From Hibiscus mutabilis (taxonomy: Eukaryota; Streptophyta; Magnoliopsida; Malvales; Malvaceae): a stretch of DNA of 64,000 nt. Each line of letters begins with the position of its first letter. Position 1 is the stretch's first letter. The notes beneath the pieces are model-generated. The model saw only the letters and a program-made list of their open reading frames with translations, was not told the origin of the DNA and made no database searches. The stretch covers positions 32,701,526 to 32,765,525 of the forward strand of contig CM033745.1 of the NCBI GenBank assembly GCA_019671005.1, given 5' to 3'. Of the stretch, positions 33,604 through 46,339 are shown one piece after another. Position numbers and translations under genes: made by a program.

Positions 33604-34334
33604 TACCCTAGTATATGAGTGTAATTGCAAAGAATTTTAATTCTCTGGATATGTTTGACTGACTTAACGTAATTACATATTAATTTTTTATGTCATGTTT
33701 AATAGTACAAATTGTAATTATATAGTTACATAAGTTTAAGTTTTAAAATAATATTAATTATAAAATTAAAGAGTAATATTGTGCGTAATTATATTAATTC
33801 TCACTTTTTTTCTCTCTAAGAATTGAATAATATAATTGGGACACACAATTCAACGAAATTCATAAATTATAATAGTGGACTAAATATACAATATATGTGT
33901 AATTACATCTAAATCTAATATATGTGACTTTTCAAACTTAGGTACCCTTAATATCGTGTCTCAATTCATGACATATCATATATTTATTAGAGTAATTAAG
34001 CATAGATAAAATTTGTGTGGGATAACATATTTGTTTACATTATTATTTTTTTGTCTACAAGGAAAGTATTATAAATTTCACATCATCTTTATGCATTAAT
34101 AATTCGTTTTTAAATGGACTTCAACACATATTTATATTAGGTTTCGCGTCCATTGTATTTTAACTAATTTTTTCATATTGTTAATAATTTTCAGAACATG
34201 TGGTTTAAAGCTCCCAGTTAATAATTTTATATTTTTTTTAAATTGTGAGTTCAATACTTAGAGCAAATTATTCATCCGCTAGATAGGAATTGTTAAAAAA
34301 ACTATTTTTCACGTTATATATTTTTAAGGCATAA

Positions 34335-34790
34335 AATCAAAAAATACCTCTAACTTTTGACTGAATAGTTACTTTGGCCCAATATTCTTTTTTGAAGCAA
34401 ATTAACCCTCAACGTTTTATTTTGTGTCAAAATGACCCCTCTACATATGAAAATTATTAGCTAACTAAGGGTAAACAACTTGAAATGACTTGACAGAATG
34501 ACACGTCGACAAAAAAATTATTTTATAATAAAAATTATTGACTTGTGAGATATTCTTTCAAGTAGGTATGCCAGTCAAACTATTTTATATTTTATAATTT
34601 TATAAAATTATTTATATAATTCTATATGACACTACCATGTAGGTTTGTCACGTCATTTAAATAATTTATCGTTAGTTAACTAACAGTTTTATCCACGAAG
34701 AAACTATTTTGATTTAAAATAAAAAATAAAAAATTAAATTACTTTAAAAATATAAAAGCTAAACTGATTATTTAGTCAAATGTTAATTAC
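34335..34790. repeat. imperfect foldback repeat
   Basis: The left arm (TTTTGACTGAATAGTTACTTT near 34356) is the rough inverse of the right arm (AACTGATTATTTAGTCAAAT near 34764), and the middle contains GACACGTCGAC and GTCACGTCAT in inverse positions. Ends and target duplication were not resolved. 33612-34334 and 34791-35383 show nothing recognisable. Confidence 0.4.
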
Positions 34791-35383
34791 ATTTGTTTTG
34801 AAATTATGTCATTATTTAACCTCATAATTTACCTAACTTGGAATATCTTGATATGTATGATCAATAATATCTATGTTCACTTTCCAATAAATGTTTTCAT
34901 GGATTAACATATTTGTTCTTTAAGATGTTTGAAATAATAATAAACTTTAAATAATGGAATGATTAATAAGAGGAAAAAGTTTTTGGATAAAAACCCAAGT
35001 ATATATATATAAATTGAATTGGAACCGGTGGATGTTGGCAGGGATTGGAGATAAAGATACTCATTTCTTAAAGTGAGGGTGAGAAATGCAGGGACAATCT
35101 CCTCCACATTATAGGCTTTTGCCTACTTTTGGCAAAAAAGTGACCCCCTCAAAGCTAATCCTTTTGTTGCCATCTAAACAATTCGAAAAGGTAAAAAAAG
35201 GGGCTTTGTTGACCCCACAAATAATGCCTTCTTACTTTAACTTTGGACTTCTTGACTTTTTACTTTACTTCAACAAGTAGCTATAAGTTGGTGTGACACT
35301 ACACCCATTCAAACCTCAACTTATACATTATCCCATCCTAATCTGATTGGACTTGAATACAATTTTTCTTCACATAGGAATAG

Positions 35384-35624
35384 GGTGAGCAAAATTTTTT
35401 ACGCAAAAAAAAATCGACTTAATTTTATTCAAATTGAAATTTTATAAACTTAATTCAAATAAAATTTGAGTTATAAAATAAGAATTCAAATAACTCGAAA
35501 CTCCAGAAATTAGCGGATTAGTGTTCAAGTTATAAAATTTTTAAATAAATTTTGAGTTATAAACCAAGACTTATAAACTCCGCTAATTCAAAATTTTTTA
35601 ACCCGACTCGATCGAATGCTCACC
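35384..35624. mobile_element. small inverted-repeat element (MITE-like, 241 bp)
   Basis: Ends in perfect 8-bp inverted repeats GGTGAGCA (35384-35391) and TGCTCACC (35617-35624). The interior is AT-rich with repeated TTATAAA and ACTCGA-like pieces. No ORF. Superfamily not determined. 35640-36018 holds nothing recognisable. Confidence 0.5.
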
Positions 35625-36018
35625 TCTATACATGAATTCTTGGATTGGTTAGATAAAACACTAAGATTATTTAGAATTTGATCATTCTACTTTACGGAAA
35701 TTAAAAAGTTATTCACTCTACTATAAATTTTCAATATTTTGTCACGATTTATAAGAACAGTTCGACAATTTATATCTAACAAATTATCAAAAATCAACAT
35801 GTCAAGTTCATATGTTTACCAATTAAGGGATTGGGTTTTCAATATTCATAAAGTACGAGGACTAAACCTTAAAAAATTAAAATACAGAGACCAACTTCTC
35901 AATTTTTACAAAATAGAAAGATGGAATTCATGTTTTCATCCAACTCGTAAATAGATTATAGTAATCAAATTTTAATTTTCACACTTAATGCTAAATTATC
36001 CACGATTAAGTATTTGAT

Positions 36019-39000
36019 TGTAACCCCTAGACTCGGCTATGTGATACACCTAAATCTAAGATGTCAAATTAGAGTCACTAGAGCGACCCACAATAAAAAT
36101 TCACATAAAGAAGTTTTTCTTTAACCGCATTAAAACTAAAAAAAGACAAACTTAGAATACCATTTCAGGAAATCATTTAATCATATAACAGAAACTCAGA
36201 AAACATATTACAAACTCTGACATAAAACAATACACGACATACATGGCCACTAACTATACCAGTACCGTACTCCAAAAGCAACAGCGAGAGAATTCTAAAC
36301 ACTAATGTCGGTCACTATACCATGACAAATTTCTTCTAACATGCGATGGTAAAAACAATGTGACCTTAGAAAAGCTCAGTAATACAGAACTACCAAATGA
36401 TGCTGTAAGCATATACAAGTATAAGGTAAAGCATAACACAAACATAAAGATCATGGCATCAACATGGTCCCTTTACTGTATAGAATCTCGTATTATGCGA
36501 TACTTAGAGGCAACATGCTTGTTCAATACTTGAACTTTTGAATATCAGACGAGCATTCTACAATCCAGAAGAATCAGAAAGGAAATATATTTTACATGAA
36601 TTAAGCCAGGAGGTTTGGTGTGTCCCAACAAACATAAATCAAGAAGGATCGACAGAAAGTGTTAGACAATAGAAGAATTTTGACAGGGGCAAAGGAGGAG
36701 ACATGAAAATTTTGGTATTATCCTAACTACCCTCCATCCGTACTCCAGTATGCAGTTCCCCAAAACTGCATCTATATAGGCATTAGCACATGCCTAATAG
36801 GCGTGTGTACCGACCTAAGGGGTTACCTTAGGTCCCAGGCGGAATTACCCTAACTGAAGCATAGGAACCAAATACAGGTGTTAACTTAGGCCTAATGGGC
36901 GTATATACCGACCTAAGGGGTTACCTTAGGTCCCAAGCAAAATTAATATAGCCGAAGGTAAGAACCTATTACAGGTGGAATTACCCTAACCGAAGTTAGG
37001 AACCTAATACGGGCGGAATTACCATCCTAATCAGGGTTGAACCTACAGTCTTCAATCAGTATCCCAGTACCTAGTAAAATAGTTTTGAACGGTAACAGTC
37101 AATTCAATATTCAATAACAGTATGTTAGAAATTTAGGATACAAATAGATGTTTAATCAGTTGAACCGAAGTATTAGGAACCATGAATCGGGTATACTTGC
37201 ATCAGAAATCAGGAACTAGAAGTCATGTTTTTACTTCAGATAATAGGATCACTTGAGATTAGAATGGATAGACTGGTTTCCAATCAGGAAGATTAACCAT
37301 GTAATCATAGGACACACTAACTGGTCCAATTTATTACTCAGGAATCCTTGCTAATTATAGAAGGAAACACTGAATTATACTTCATTCTAGACTGACTTTA
37401 GAATCATGAATCATATTTGAAAGAATTCGTTAGTTATCAACTTCATCTAGGTATTCAGGAATTATACTTCAAGATTATTCAATATTACCAGTATATCATG
37501 ATTATGCAAGAAGTCAGATATATCAGGATATATTTTAAGAGTTTGGGTAGATCAGGATCAATCAAGATTCCAGATATATTAGTAGAGTTCCAGTATATTT
37601 TGCTCAAAGGACAATTTGGTCATTTTAACACCGATAGGGCAAGTCAGTGACTTGTTGTGCTGGAGATTGTTGACGACTTGCTAGGCTTTCCAGACCATTC
37701 CATTAAACACGCCTCATCAATGCATTACTTTCTATGCATTCAAAAAGGTATACCTCACACGTGTTCAATATTTAGTTCTAGCTGCGTGGTATAGTTGAAC
37801 AGGCCACCGTCACAAGTTATCCTGGAGTGAGCCTCGAATGGTTGAACATGTATTTATACAATATTCTTCCATTATTTCAAGATTTCCAAGCTTCTACTTA
37901 TCTCAAGTCATGTAGGTATTTCAATCAATTAAGTACTCAATGATGTTTCAGTCATTTAGGTGCTTTCACTACTTCCAAACAATTCATTCATTTCAGAACT
38001 TGAGGGTTTGTCTATCATTTCTAATTAATTTAGAAATTTGGTGCCTGAGGTTACTTTAGTCTTTTGGTTATTACGATCATACCAATCAAACCAGTCTTAT
38101 CATTATTTCCAATCCTTTTAGTCTTTTCAATCAATTCATTATTTTGCGTCACTTTGATTAATTCAGACATATGAATAGTTTTTTGTAAATTTATCTTCAA
38201 AGTTCTATTTAGAATTCAGGAAAATCTAAGCACTTTACAATCTCGAAGGTTTAAGTCTTGGTACCATAACTTTCCAAGTAATTTGAGGTTTTCAGATGAA
38301 TCGGTTGTTTTATCAGATCTAGTGTAGATTTCTAGATCATTTTCATTGTTAGTGCCATTTTAGTCATTCTTGTACATCAAAGGCATTTCCGTCAATTCTT
38401 AATTTAGCATTTCAAAAGTTACATCATTAATAGGCATAACCAGATTTAAAGTATAACAGTCTTATCAATTATTCTTGGATCTCAAAAGTTCTTTTAGGTC
38501 ACACATCCTCCTAACTGAGCATTTCAGTCTTAACTGGTTTACTATTCTTTTTTTTGTAATCGATTAGACATTAACAAAATTAATCATATGCTTAAACAGG
38601 AGCATGCAAGCATTAACTGGATACCAACAAGTTTCATAAAGCATGCAGAGGTAGTAATGTATTACCTTGAATCCTTGATATATTGGTCGACCCTTGAAAT
38701 GACATTCAAACATTCTCGAACCCGAATTCGACGTCATCTACCTCTCGGATACGAAGATATGTGAATACCTTCAATTAAACATAATCCACAATCAATCCTT
38801 AGCTTGATCAAAACTCTTAAACTGAAAAACTAAACACATGCATTCTCGGGTTCAAGATCAGATTCAGAGGCTTTCAGGTTAGAATTTTGCGAAACAGACT
38901 TCAAAAACAGACACAAGACATCAAAAACATAAAATAGGGTTTTTCAAAAAAGTTGACTTTTGGTCAAAGTCAACGGGTCAACCCAACTGAGTTGATTCAG

Positions 39001-40048
39001 ATGAGTTGAATCATTTGGGTTGATTCGGTCAATAGGTTGATTGGAGCGAGTTGACTCGGTCAACAGGTCGGGTCAATGGTCTATAGGTACAGGTCAAACG
39101 GGTCGGGTTTGGGCTTGGACCAGCCGAGTATGGGGCTAAAGTTCGTTGTGCCTTAAACATGTCGGCCTAATAACCCTCATTAAGCCTAATCTGGTAAGGC
39201 CGGTTCAAGGCCAACCGGCTCGGTCCAAAGGTTAAATCGGTTCTAACTAGGCCGACTCAGGGGCGAACCGACCACAGTGGCAGAGATCACCTCTATCGGT
39301 GTGTGTTAGCCACACGCGACCTATATTGGTCTGAAAACACCACTAGACGACAGAAAACGATGCAAAAAACACTTTCAACTAAGTTTATAAAGCTTACCGA
39401 GGCTAAAACGACCTAGAACGTGACAAAAAAGAAGGAAAATGATCAATTTCCTCGAACCTCTGATGACCATCCAAACGTCGATAGACGGACGATCTGGTTT
39501 TGTTTGCCTTGACACGAGGAAGACGATAGTGGCATTTGTGTCTCGAACGAACGATGAACGGGGTCAAAAATCATGAAAAACAATAACGATGAGCCAATAT
39601 TTCTGGCGAACCTTCAAATTGATTTTTCTGAAGAGCGGCGGCTACATGCCGCGAGTGGTGGTCATGGGTGAGGTCGGGACTGGACGACAATTCTGATGGC
39701 ATCGATGGTGATAACCTTGGATCAGCGGTAGCTGAGATCGGAGGGGAAGAAGTTGAAGGGGCTGGGAGAGATTTCTAGACTCTATGGATCTTTCTCACTC
39801 GATATCGAACAAAATACTAATATTGATATAATTGGGCTCTATTTTTTTATTTTTAATACAAACGCTTTAAACACAGCTTAATATAAGGTAGGTTCAAACC
39901 AAAGATGGCCTTACCTCGATGGCTAGAACTTTAGCTCAAAATACCAAGGGATACAAGTTCAAGTCCCCTTGGTAACAAATCTCTCATTTTTAAATTTTTT
40001 CTTCAACTATTAACTTTAAATATATACATATATTTTAGCAGTGTTACA
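36019..40048 (-). mobile_element. 3' LTR (~4030 bp)
   Basis: Starts TGTAACACTGC right after the polypurine tract and ends TAGGGGTTACA at 36019, TG...CA. 36814-36832 and 36912-36930 are two copies, 98 bp apart, of the palindrome CCTAAGGGGTTACCTTAGG. 38945-39110 is packed with GGTCAA/TTGAC motifs. An alternative is that only 36019-36731 is LTR and the rest is 3' UTR, but the polypurine tract and integrase at 40.05 kb favour the long LTR. Confidence 0.6.
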
Positions 40049-40060
40049 ACTCTCCCCCAT

Positions 40061-40500
40061 AAAAAAGAAATTTCATCCTCAAAATTTACCAGAATCGGAG
40101 CAATGCATAAATTCACTTTCATCCATTCTTGTACTGAAAAACTTATCCATTAGAGTATCCTTGTTTCTCGGGACTCTCAGACGATCACGGGTCAATCTGG
40201 CAGTATCCTCGGTTACTCGGACTATCTTCAGACCCAAAGTCATCCCACCTTACATCTTAGACAAACTAATCATAATACAGTATTTGAATCCATACCGAAC
40301 TTCGTACGGTGCCAAGCAAACACTTGTCTCGTAACTTTTATTATAAACGGTCTCAGTCGGGGATAAGAAACCTTCCCAACTACCACAGAAGTCAATCATA
40401 CGACCTTGAAGTATCTCCTCTAGAATCTGAATTACTCTACACGATTGTCCGTCAATTTATGGATGAAGAACTGTAACTATAGTTCAAACAAGTACCCTAG
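40061..40500 (-). pseudogene. integrase C-terminal remnant
   Basis: Minus-strand reading gives IDGQS, then VIQILEEILQG, MIDFCGSWEGFL, YNKSYETSVCLAPYEVRYG and RVTEDTARLTRDRL, which line up with the end of chromovirus integrases. Numerous substitutions, stops and shifts. It runs straight into the polypurine tract, as expected for the end of pol. 40501-41147 is too decayed to read. Confidence 0.7.
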
Positions 40501-41147
40501 GCCTCCAATAGGGCCTTCCAAAATTAAGATGTAAACATCATAATTCAATCAGTAGGATACATACAACGGTACACTGTGCCACTTTTCCCCCAAAATTTCT
40601 TTCTTCAAGTCGATCAAACATAACCAAGGTTTTAAACGGATGTCACTTACCTTCAGAGTAATATTCAGGCAACTGTTTCCTTTGTGTATAGTAGAGTCAC
40701 CACAAAATTTACACTTTCGTCACATTCACGGACACCTATCTTTTAAATTCATATTACTTTTATCAAATTTCCATTTAAGTATTCTCAAACATAATCATTA
40801 TCACTGAGTAGCCTTACACATAATCTAATATTGGTTAGCTCACATAATCAAACATTTATTCTCAATATGAATCAGATCTTCAATTTCACATGCATTAACC
40901 ATCTCATGTTCTTTATACAAATTCAAAATCATCACGTTAATCCAAATCATAGATGAACATTACCAACATTCCTTGCAAGTACAAATTGAGCTATTATGGA
41001 CATAATGGTTATGTGCATAACTTACAAGAAATGATTCGACATCGGAGTCCCGGCTTGGTGGAGTACGATTAAGATCTAGGGGCATACATAGGCCAAACAC
41101 CCTATGACAAACGATCGACCGATCTACCTAGAAAGACACAAGTCTAA

Positions 41148-41159
41148 GCTCTGATACCA
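41148..41159 (-). other. primer binding site
   Basis: TGGTATCAGAGC on the minus strand, complementary to the 3' end of initiator tRNA-Met, directly downstream of the 5' LTR remnant. Confidence 0.85.
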
Positions 41160-41815
41160 TTTAGGGCCACAAGAGCTACCCACAATAAAAATCTACATAA
41201 AAATATTTTTCTGTAACCACATTAAAACTAAAAAAAACATCTAATTAGAATGTCATTTCAGGAAATCATTTAATCATATAACAAAAACTCAAAAATATAT
41301 CACAAACTCTGACATAAATGACATACATGCCCACTAACTATACCAATATCGTACTCTGAAAGCAATGCCGAGAGAACTCCAAACGTTAATGTCGGTCACT
41401 ATACCATGACAAATTTCTTCTAACCTGCGATGGTAAAAACAATGTGATCTGGGAAAAGCTCAGTAATACATAACTACCAAATGATGCTGTAAGCACATGT
41501 AGGTATAAAGTAAAGCATAACACAAACATAAAGATCATGGCATCAACAAGTTCCTTTTACATTATAAAATTCCGTATTACGCCATACTTAGAGGCAACAT
41601 GCTTGTTCAATACTTGCACTTCTAAATATCAGATGAGCATTCTAAAATCTAGAAGAATCAGAAAGGAAATATATTTTACATGAATTAAGTCAGAAGGTTT
41701 GGTGTGTCCCAACAAAAGCAAATCAAGAAGGATCGACAAAAAGTGTCAGACAACAGAAGAATTTTAACAGCGGCAAAGGAGGAGACATGAAAATTTTGAT
41801 ATTAGCCTAACTACA

Positions 41816-42569
41816 TTGGGTTTGCCGAAACAAACCCGTAAAGGTTTAACTCGAATTAATTTCAATTTTATCTTATCTAGATGAAATAATATAAGCTATG
41901 GTGTGCATACTGGCAGCGAGTGAAACATCAACCCAATCAGACGTCACATCGACATCCAATTGCATGCAATTGCAATTTAGGGACCAAATTGCAATTTTGG
42001 GAAATTAGAGCGAATTATTCTATTTTGAAGTTACCAATCCTTAATTAGTCAAGTTACATGCTCATAGGTCAAATTCCAGCTTAAAACAACCATCTAATTG
42101 CACGCACAACAATGAGGGACCATAACAAAAGAATATAAAACACAAACTTTACTTTAACTAACTTAACAACCATCCGTACCGATACACGAGCAAGTTTTTT
42201 GGTACACTTGCACCATTTCAAACTTCCAGATTCTAGTAGCTCAAAATCGCACCGAAACACTTCCTCGAGTATCGAAACTACCAGCCAAGATACACAGACC
42301 CGTACCGGTATAATTGCTCGAGTACTGATACCCTTGTTCAAAATATACATACCCATACCAATACGCTAGTCCACGTATCGAAACACCTGGACTTGAAATA
42401 TCCCATTTTACTTTTTTTCCTTATTTTCATGGATTCAGAAATAAACCAATTTGCCTCAAACACATCCACAATATTACTAAGGATCAATCCTTATCATAAC
42501 ATCACAAAAACATCATCAAGACATGACATCATGCTTTAAAAGAAAGTCTAGAGGCATGCTCAAAACCAA
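41816..42569 (-). mobile_element. LTR-like sequence fused to integrase
   Basis: Homologous to 23790-24550 in inverse orientation. Contains about eight GTATCGATAC-like motifs at 42175-42385. At about 42565 the integrase frame passes into GCATGCCTCTAGACTT, a block that in the 23.8-kb copy lies in non-coding sequence, so this is a deletion or recombination junction. The left edge at 41815 meets the LTR remnant of the preceding element. Confidence 0.55.
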
Positions 42570-43440
42570 CCTCAAATGATAAGCCATAGGACCAACACGC
42601 TCTACAATCTCATACGGTCCAATGGACCTTAGGCTAAGCTTACCCTTACGTCCGAACTCCATCACCTTCTTCCAAGGTGACACCTTTAAGAACACGTGAT
42701 CACCAACTGCATACTCAATCTCTCTACGCTTCAAATCCGCGTAGGATTTCTGGTGATCCAAAGCTGCTTTCAAGCGATCACAAATAAGCTTCACTTTCTC
42801 ATTCGAATCTTTTAACACATCCATCAAAGAGACATGTTTTTCTCTAACCTCAGCCCAACACAAAGGCGTACGACACTTCCTACCATACAAGGCCTCATAC
42901 AGTGCCATTTGTACACTAGCCTGATAACTGTTATTATAAGCGAACTCTACCAAAGGTAACCATTTCTCCCAGGTTCTTTAGAACTCAATGATACAACATC
43001 TCAACATATCCTCCAAGACCTGGGTCACACATTCAGACTGACCATCCGTCTAAGGATGATACAAAGTATTGAAATTCAATCGTGTACCCAAAGCTCAATG
43101 TAAACACTCCCAAAACCTCATCGTAAACCATGGATCTCTATCCGGAACTATGAAATTAGGTACCCCGTGCAAACACACAATCTCAACAATATACAAATCC
43201 ACCAACTTAACAAGGTATACATAGTATGCACTGGCACAAAATGTGCACACTTCGTAAACCGATCAACAATCACCCAAAATCCTTCTTAGTTGGGGTCAAT
43301 GGCAATCCAGACACAAAATCCATGGTGATTCTCTTCCACTTCCATTCCGATATCCTCAACAACCTGGAAGGAAACTGATGCTCAGCCTTAACACGCTGAC
43401 ACGCCATACATTTAGCAACAAATCAAACTCATCGTGTTAA
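42516..43440 (-). pseudogene. chromovirus integrase fragment
   Basis: The minus strand encodes, from 43440: the end of the zinc finger (CMACQRVKAEHQFPS), WKRITMDFVSGLPLTP with the first catalytic aspartate, VDRFTKCAHFVPV, VPNFIVPDRDPWFT with the second aspartate, TDGQSECVTQVLEDMLR with the catalytic-glutamate helix, then an open stretch 42953-42516 with FAYNNSYQASVQMALYEALYGRKCRTPLCW and YAVGDHVFLKVSPWKK. Two in-frame stops lie before 42953 (one in HP*TDG, one near 42977) and a frameshift near 43220. Motifs fit Tekay/Del-type chromoviruses. Sequence upstream of 43440 is unrelated. Confidence 0.88.
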
Positions 43441-44699
43441 AACGAGTCTCTCGGTCCAATTTGGGATCAAACGACCATCGAGTCTGAGGTAGACGGTGGC
43501 CGAAAATTCAACAACGACCCATTTATTAAAATATGATTTTATTATTTATTTTAAATTATTTTATATTTAATAATATTAAAAATTTTGAAAATAATAATAA
43601 AAATACTCCAAAGTGACCAAAATGTTCAATGTATAATTTTCAGTTATTAAATTGAAATGTTTGAAAGGTGTGTGACCAAAATAGGAGTGAAAAGATAATT
43701 GAGTGATGAACGGTGTATTTTACCCTTTGTTTTTATGATCTCAACCCACTATCTATAAATGAGATAGGAACCAACAATATCAAATGGGTGAACGCCACAC
43801 TTAAAAAGTGATAAGTTTGATAGGAAGATGCCACGAGGAAACCTTGATAAGTTAAAGGTAAAATAAGTGAGACAAACTCAAACTTATATTTTGTATTTCA
43901 AAAGTATTCTCAAGTCTATGTTTACAAATGAAGGATGGTGATCTTTATATAGGCTTACAAAGCAGGTGAAAGGATAAAGGAAATAGTTAATCTAAATACA
44001 TGAATAAAATAGATTCATTTGGATGCATTCTCCAAGGTGAATGAATGGCTTTTGGATGCTTTAATGAACCGTATTAAATAGGTTCATGCATGAATATGCC
44101 CAAATACATCAATGTATCATGAATCATTGATCTCCAAGCCTTTTAATATCATCCATTCATGCATTTGGAGATGAATGTATTGCCAAAGCTTCTCGAACCT
44201 TTTAGCTGCCTTCCATAATTGAATTAGGAAGATGAATGAATGAATTTGATGCTTCCTTCCCCTTTAGACGTCCATGCTTGTACGGATTAAGGAAATGTGA
44301 AACTGATGCATTTGAAGGGTGAATGCATAGAATTCTAAGCCTAGAATGTTTCAACTCTCCATGAATGAACATCCTTGAGTATGGTGGCTGCATGTAACGT
44401 CCTAAAGTCTTGCAAATGGATTGTACATGCCATGCAAGCCTTCCGAATGAAACTGCATGATAGTTTTCCTCAAAACTTGTGTGACCATAAACATGTTGCA
44501 TGGTGAAAGTTCTTCCTTAGGATCAAAATAGGCCTTTAAAAATTCAAACTTGCTTCGAACAACTTGAATTAAGCTCAGATGAGCTTCTTGAGGCTTCTCA
44601 AATGCTAATAACTTTCCTCAATCCAATGGTCTTGTAAAAGTTGCTGAGAACCTTGCAAGGCTCGTAGTCGTGCTGGCATCAATAACTCATATGCAACCC
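43441..44699 (-). other. probable LTR sequence, boundaries unresolved
   Basis: On the minus strand TGATGCCAGCACGACTACG at 44681 resembles the LTR start of the 9997/19587 family, and TATATAAA at 43951-43944 would be its TATA box. I could not find a matching 3' end or target duplication (right flank ATAAC). 43500-43740 is AT-rich. Antisense short ORFs here are not credible genes. Confidence 0.35.
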
Positions 44700-46339
44700 A
44701 CTCTCCTTGTTCCTCTCTAGAAATAACACCCATTCTTTTTTCTTTTTTTACAATCGAAGCTCTAACCTAGCCTTATCTCCGTTCGATCGTCGTTTTGAGG
44801 CCATTGGTTTGTTCCTTACATCCTTGCAATCGAAACCTATACATCAGTTCACCATCGCAACCATCTTTTGCTCAAAAATGGAACAAAACCGTTCGACTTT
44901 CCCCTTGTTCTTCCTCATCGACGAGCTTCCTTCAAGGTTTTGGTAAACCTCGCATTTGTTTGTTTTCCTTTTGTTTGAGGGATGTTTTAATCTCATTTTT
45001 CGTCAAGTATTGGTCGAAATTTGACCATTGTGGTCACCGATTGTGCTGTCGTTGAGCTGCCACCGATGAGGGTTTTCAAATCCTAGCTTCAGATTCCAAG
45101 ATGAGTGGTTGGGCTTGTGTATTGTGTGTGCTTGGGTTGAACCCAAGCTAATGGGCCCAAAACCCTTACCATGGCTTAATTCAGTTGGGTCGGTCTAATG
45201 ACCAATTAAGAGAGTCAATGACCCAATAATTTGGACCGAACTAAGTGTGTGAACCGAGTTGGTCCATTCAAACCAAACTGGTCTTGTGAGCCTTAAATTC
45301 GAACCAACCAAATCGGACCAGTGAGACCGAATTGAACTGACCTTGACCAGATCCAACCCGAGTTTACCATACCTGACCTAAGTTGATCCGAGTCGTTGAC
45401 CCGACCCAAACTATCCTAACGAATCGAGTCAACTATTGACTTCGACATGATTTGTTGACCGTTGATCATTGTTGTTAACCATTGACTGCCGTAGTTGACC
45501 GCCATTGACTTATGGTGTTCAATTTTTTAGTCAAAGTTGACTCTATGTTTTTTGACATCATGTTTCTGAATCCGTTGCTCGTTTCCCAAATTCGAGCCTT
45601 AAAACTATTTTTTTCTAATTACATTTATTTGTACTTAGTATTCATAGAGTTGTGTATTGGATTCTGATTTGCAATATTCTTTTTCTTAGGTGACGTTGAC
45701 TTGGAGGCCGACGTTCCTCTTCCTCATCCATCTGTGTAGGTTGCTGCTACACGACCTCTCAGATCTGCACGTGAGTATAGTTTAGATTGGTGAAGTTTAT
45801 TTATGGCATAGTAGTAGTAGTGTTCATTCTCTGGGTGTCGGTTCTGTCCGACCTAGTCTTAGAGCTCAACATGGAAGACGTCACTCTCGACATCGAGTTA
45901 TTTAACTACCTGAGGTGTATCTCTTCATGTGATACATTATTTTGTGCAACATATATATATATATATATGAATTTTGAATGTGGAACATGATTTGTATGAT
46001 GACATTCCATGCATCATATATAAGAATGAGACTAAATAAATATCGTATCTATTGTATTATGAATCTTGACTAATTAAATGAGAATGTATTCAATTGAGAA
46101 ATTGGGACATTATGTCTATTGTGTGGGTTGGGAATTGTACGGGGAAGTTTAGTGGTTTCACCCTTCGAACTAAATTTCACTTCAAATGGTGCTACATAGT
46201 TAGTGGTTCTAGGGAACCTTACTCATATTTCGGTGCGACATAACTAGGGAACCGGAAGTTGAGGGCTATTGTATCACTACTAAAGGGTGAAACCCAAATT
46301 GGTGGGAGGCAGAGGAAGATATTGTTCTAGCTATCCATG
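44700..46339 (+). other. LTR-like sequence with GTTGAC-rich block
   Basis: Organisation matches 38.7-39.9 kb in inverse orientation: a C/T-rich leader (44730-44940), a block rich in TTGAC/GTCAA (45380-45560), then GACGTTGACTTGGAGG near 45692. It probably belongs to the chromovirus whose gag begins at about 46340. No TG...CA ends or primer site could be assigned. Two (AT)n/(TA)n runs are near 45950. Confidence 0.4.

Larger units (their letters stand above)
36019..41815 (-). mobile_element. deletion-derivative Ty3 element with ~4-kb LTR
   Basis: On the minus strand: 5' LTR remnant (41815-41160), tRNA-Met-type primer site TGGTATCAGAGC (41159-41148), shrunken internal region with an integrase remnant, polypurine tract (40059-40049), then a 3' LTR (40048-36019). 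The 5' remnant matches 36075-36731 of the 3' LTR, which is what defines the pair. It lacks the last ~60 bp of the LTR and everything upstream. Internal region is only ~1.1 kb, so gag, protease, RT and RNase H are gone. Left flank is TTGAT; the right flank is not comparable because the 5' end is lost. Confidence 0.7.

Noticed and set aside
36019..41815. Simple element with ~0.7-kb LTRs at 36019-36731 and 41160-41815
   Set aside because: A polypurine tract next to an integrase end and a TGTAACAC start sits at 40.05 kb, inside the supposed internal region. A 4-kb LTR with a truncated 5' partner explains all signals better, though the short-LTR model is not excluded.
43800..44681. Complete solo LTR with TGATGCC start on the minus strand
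   Set aside because: No matching CA end with the ATAAC duplication could be found, so only a probable LTR was annotated.
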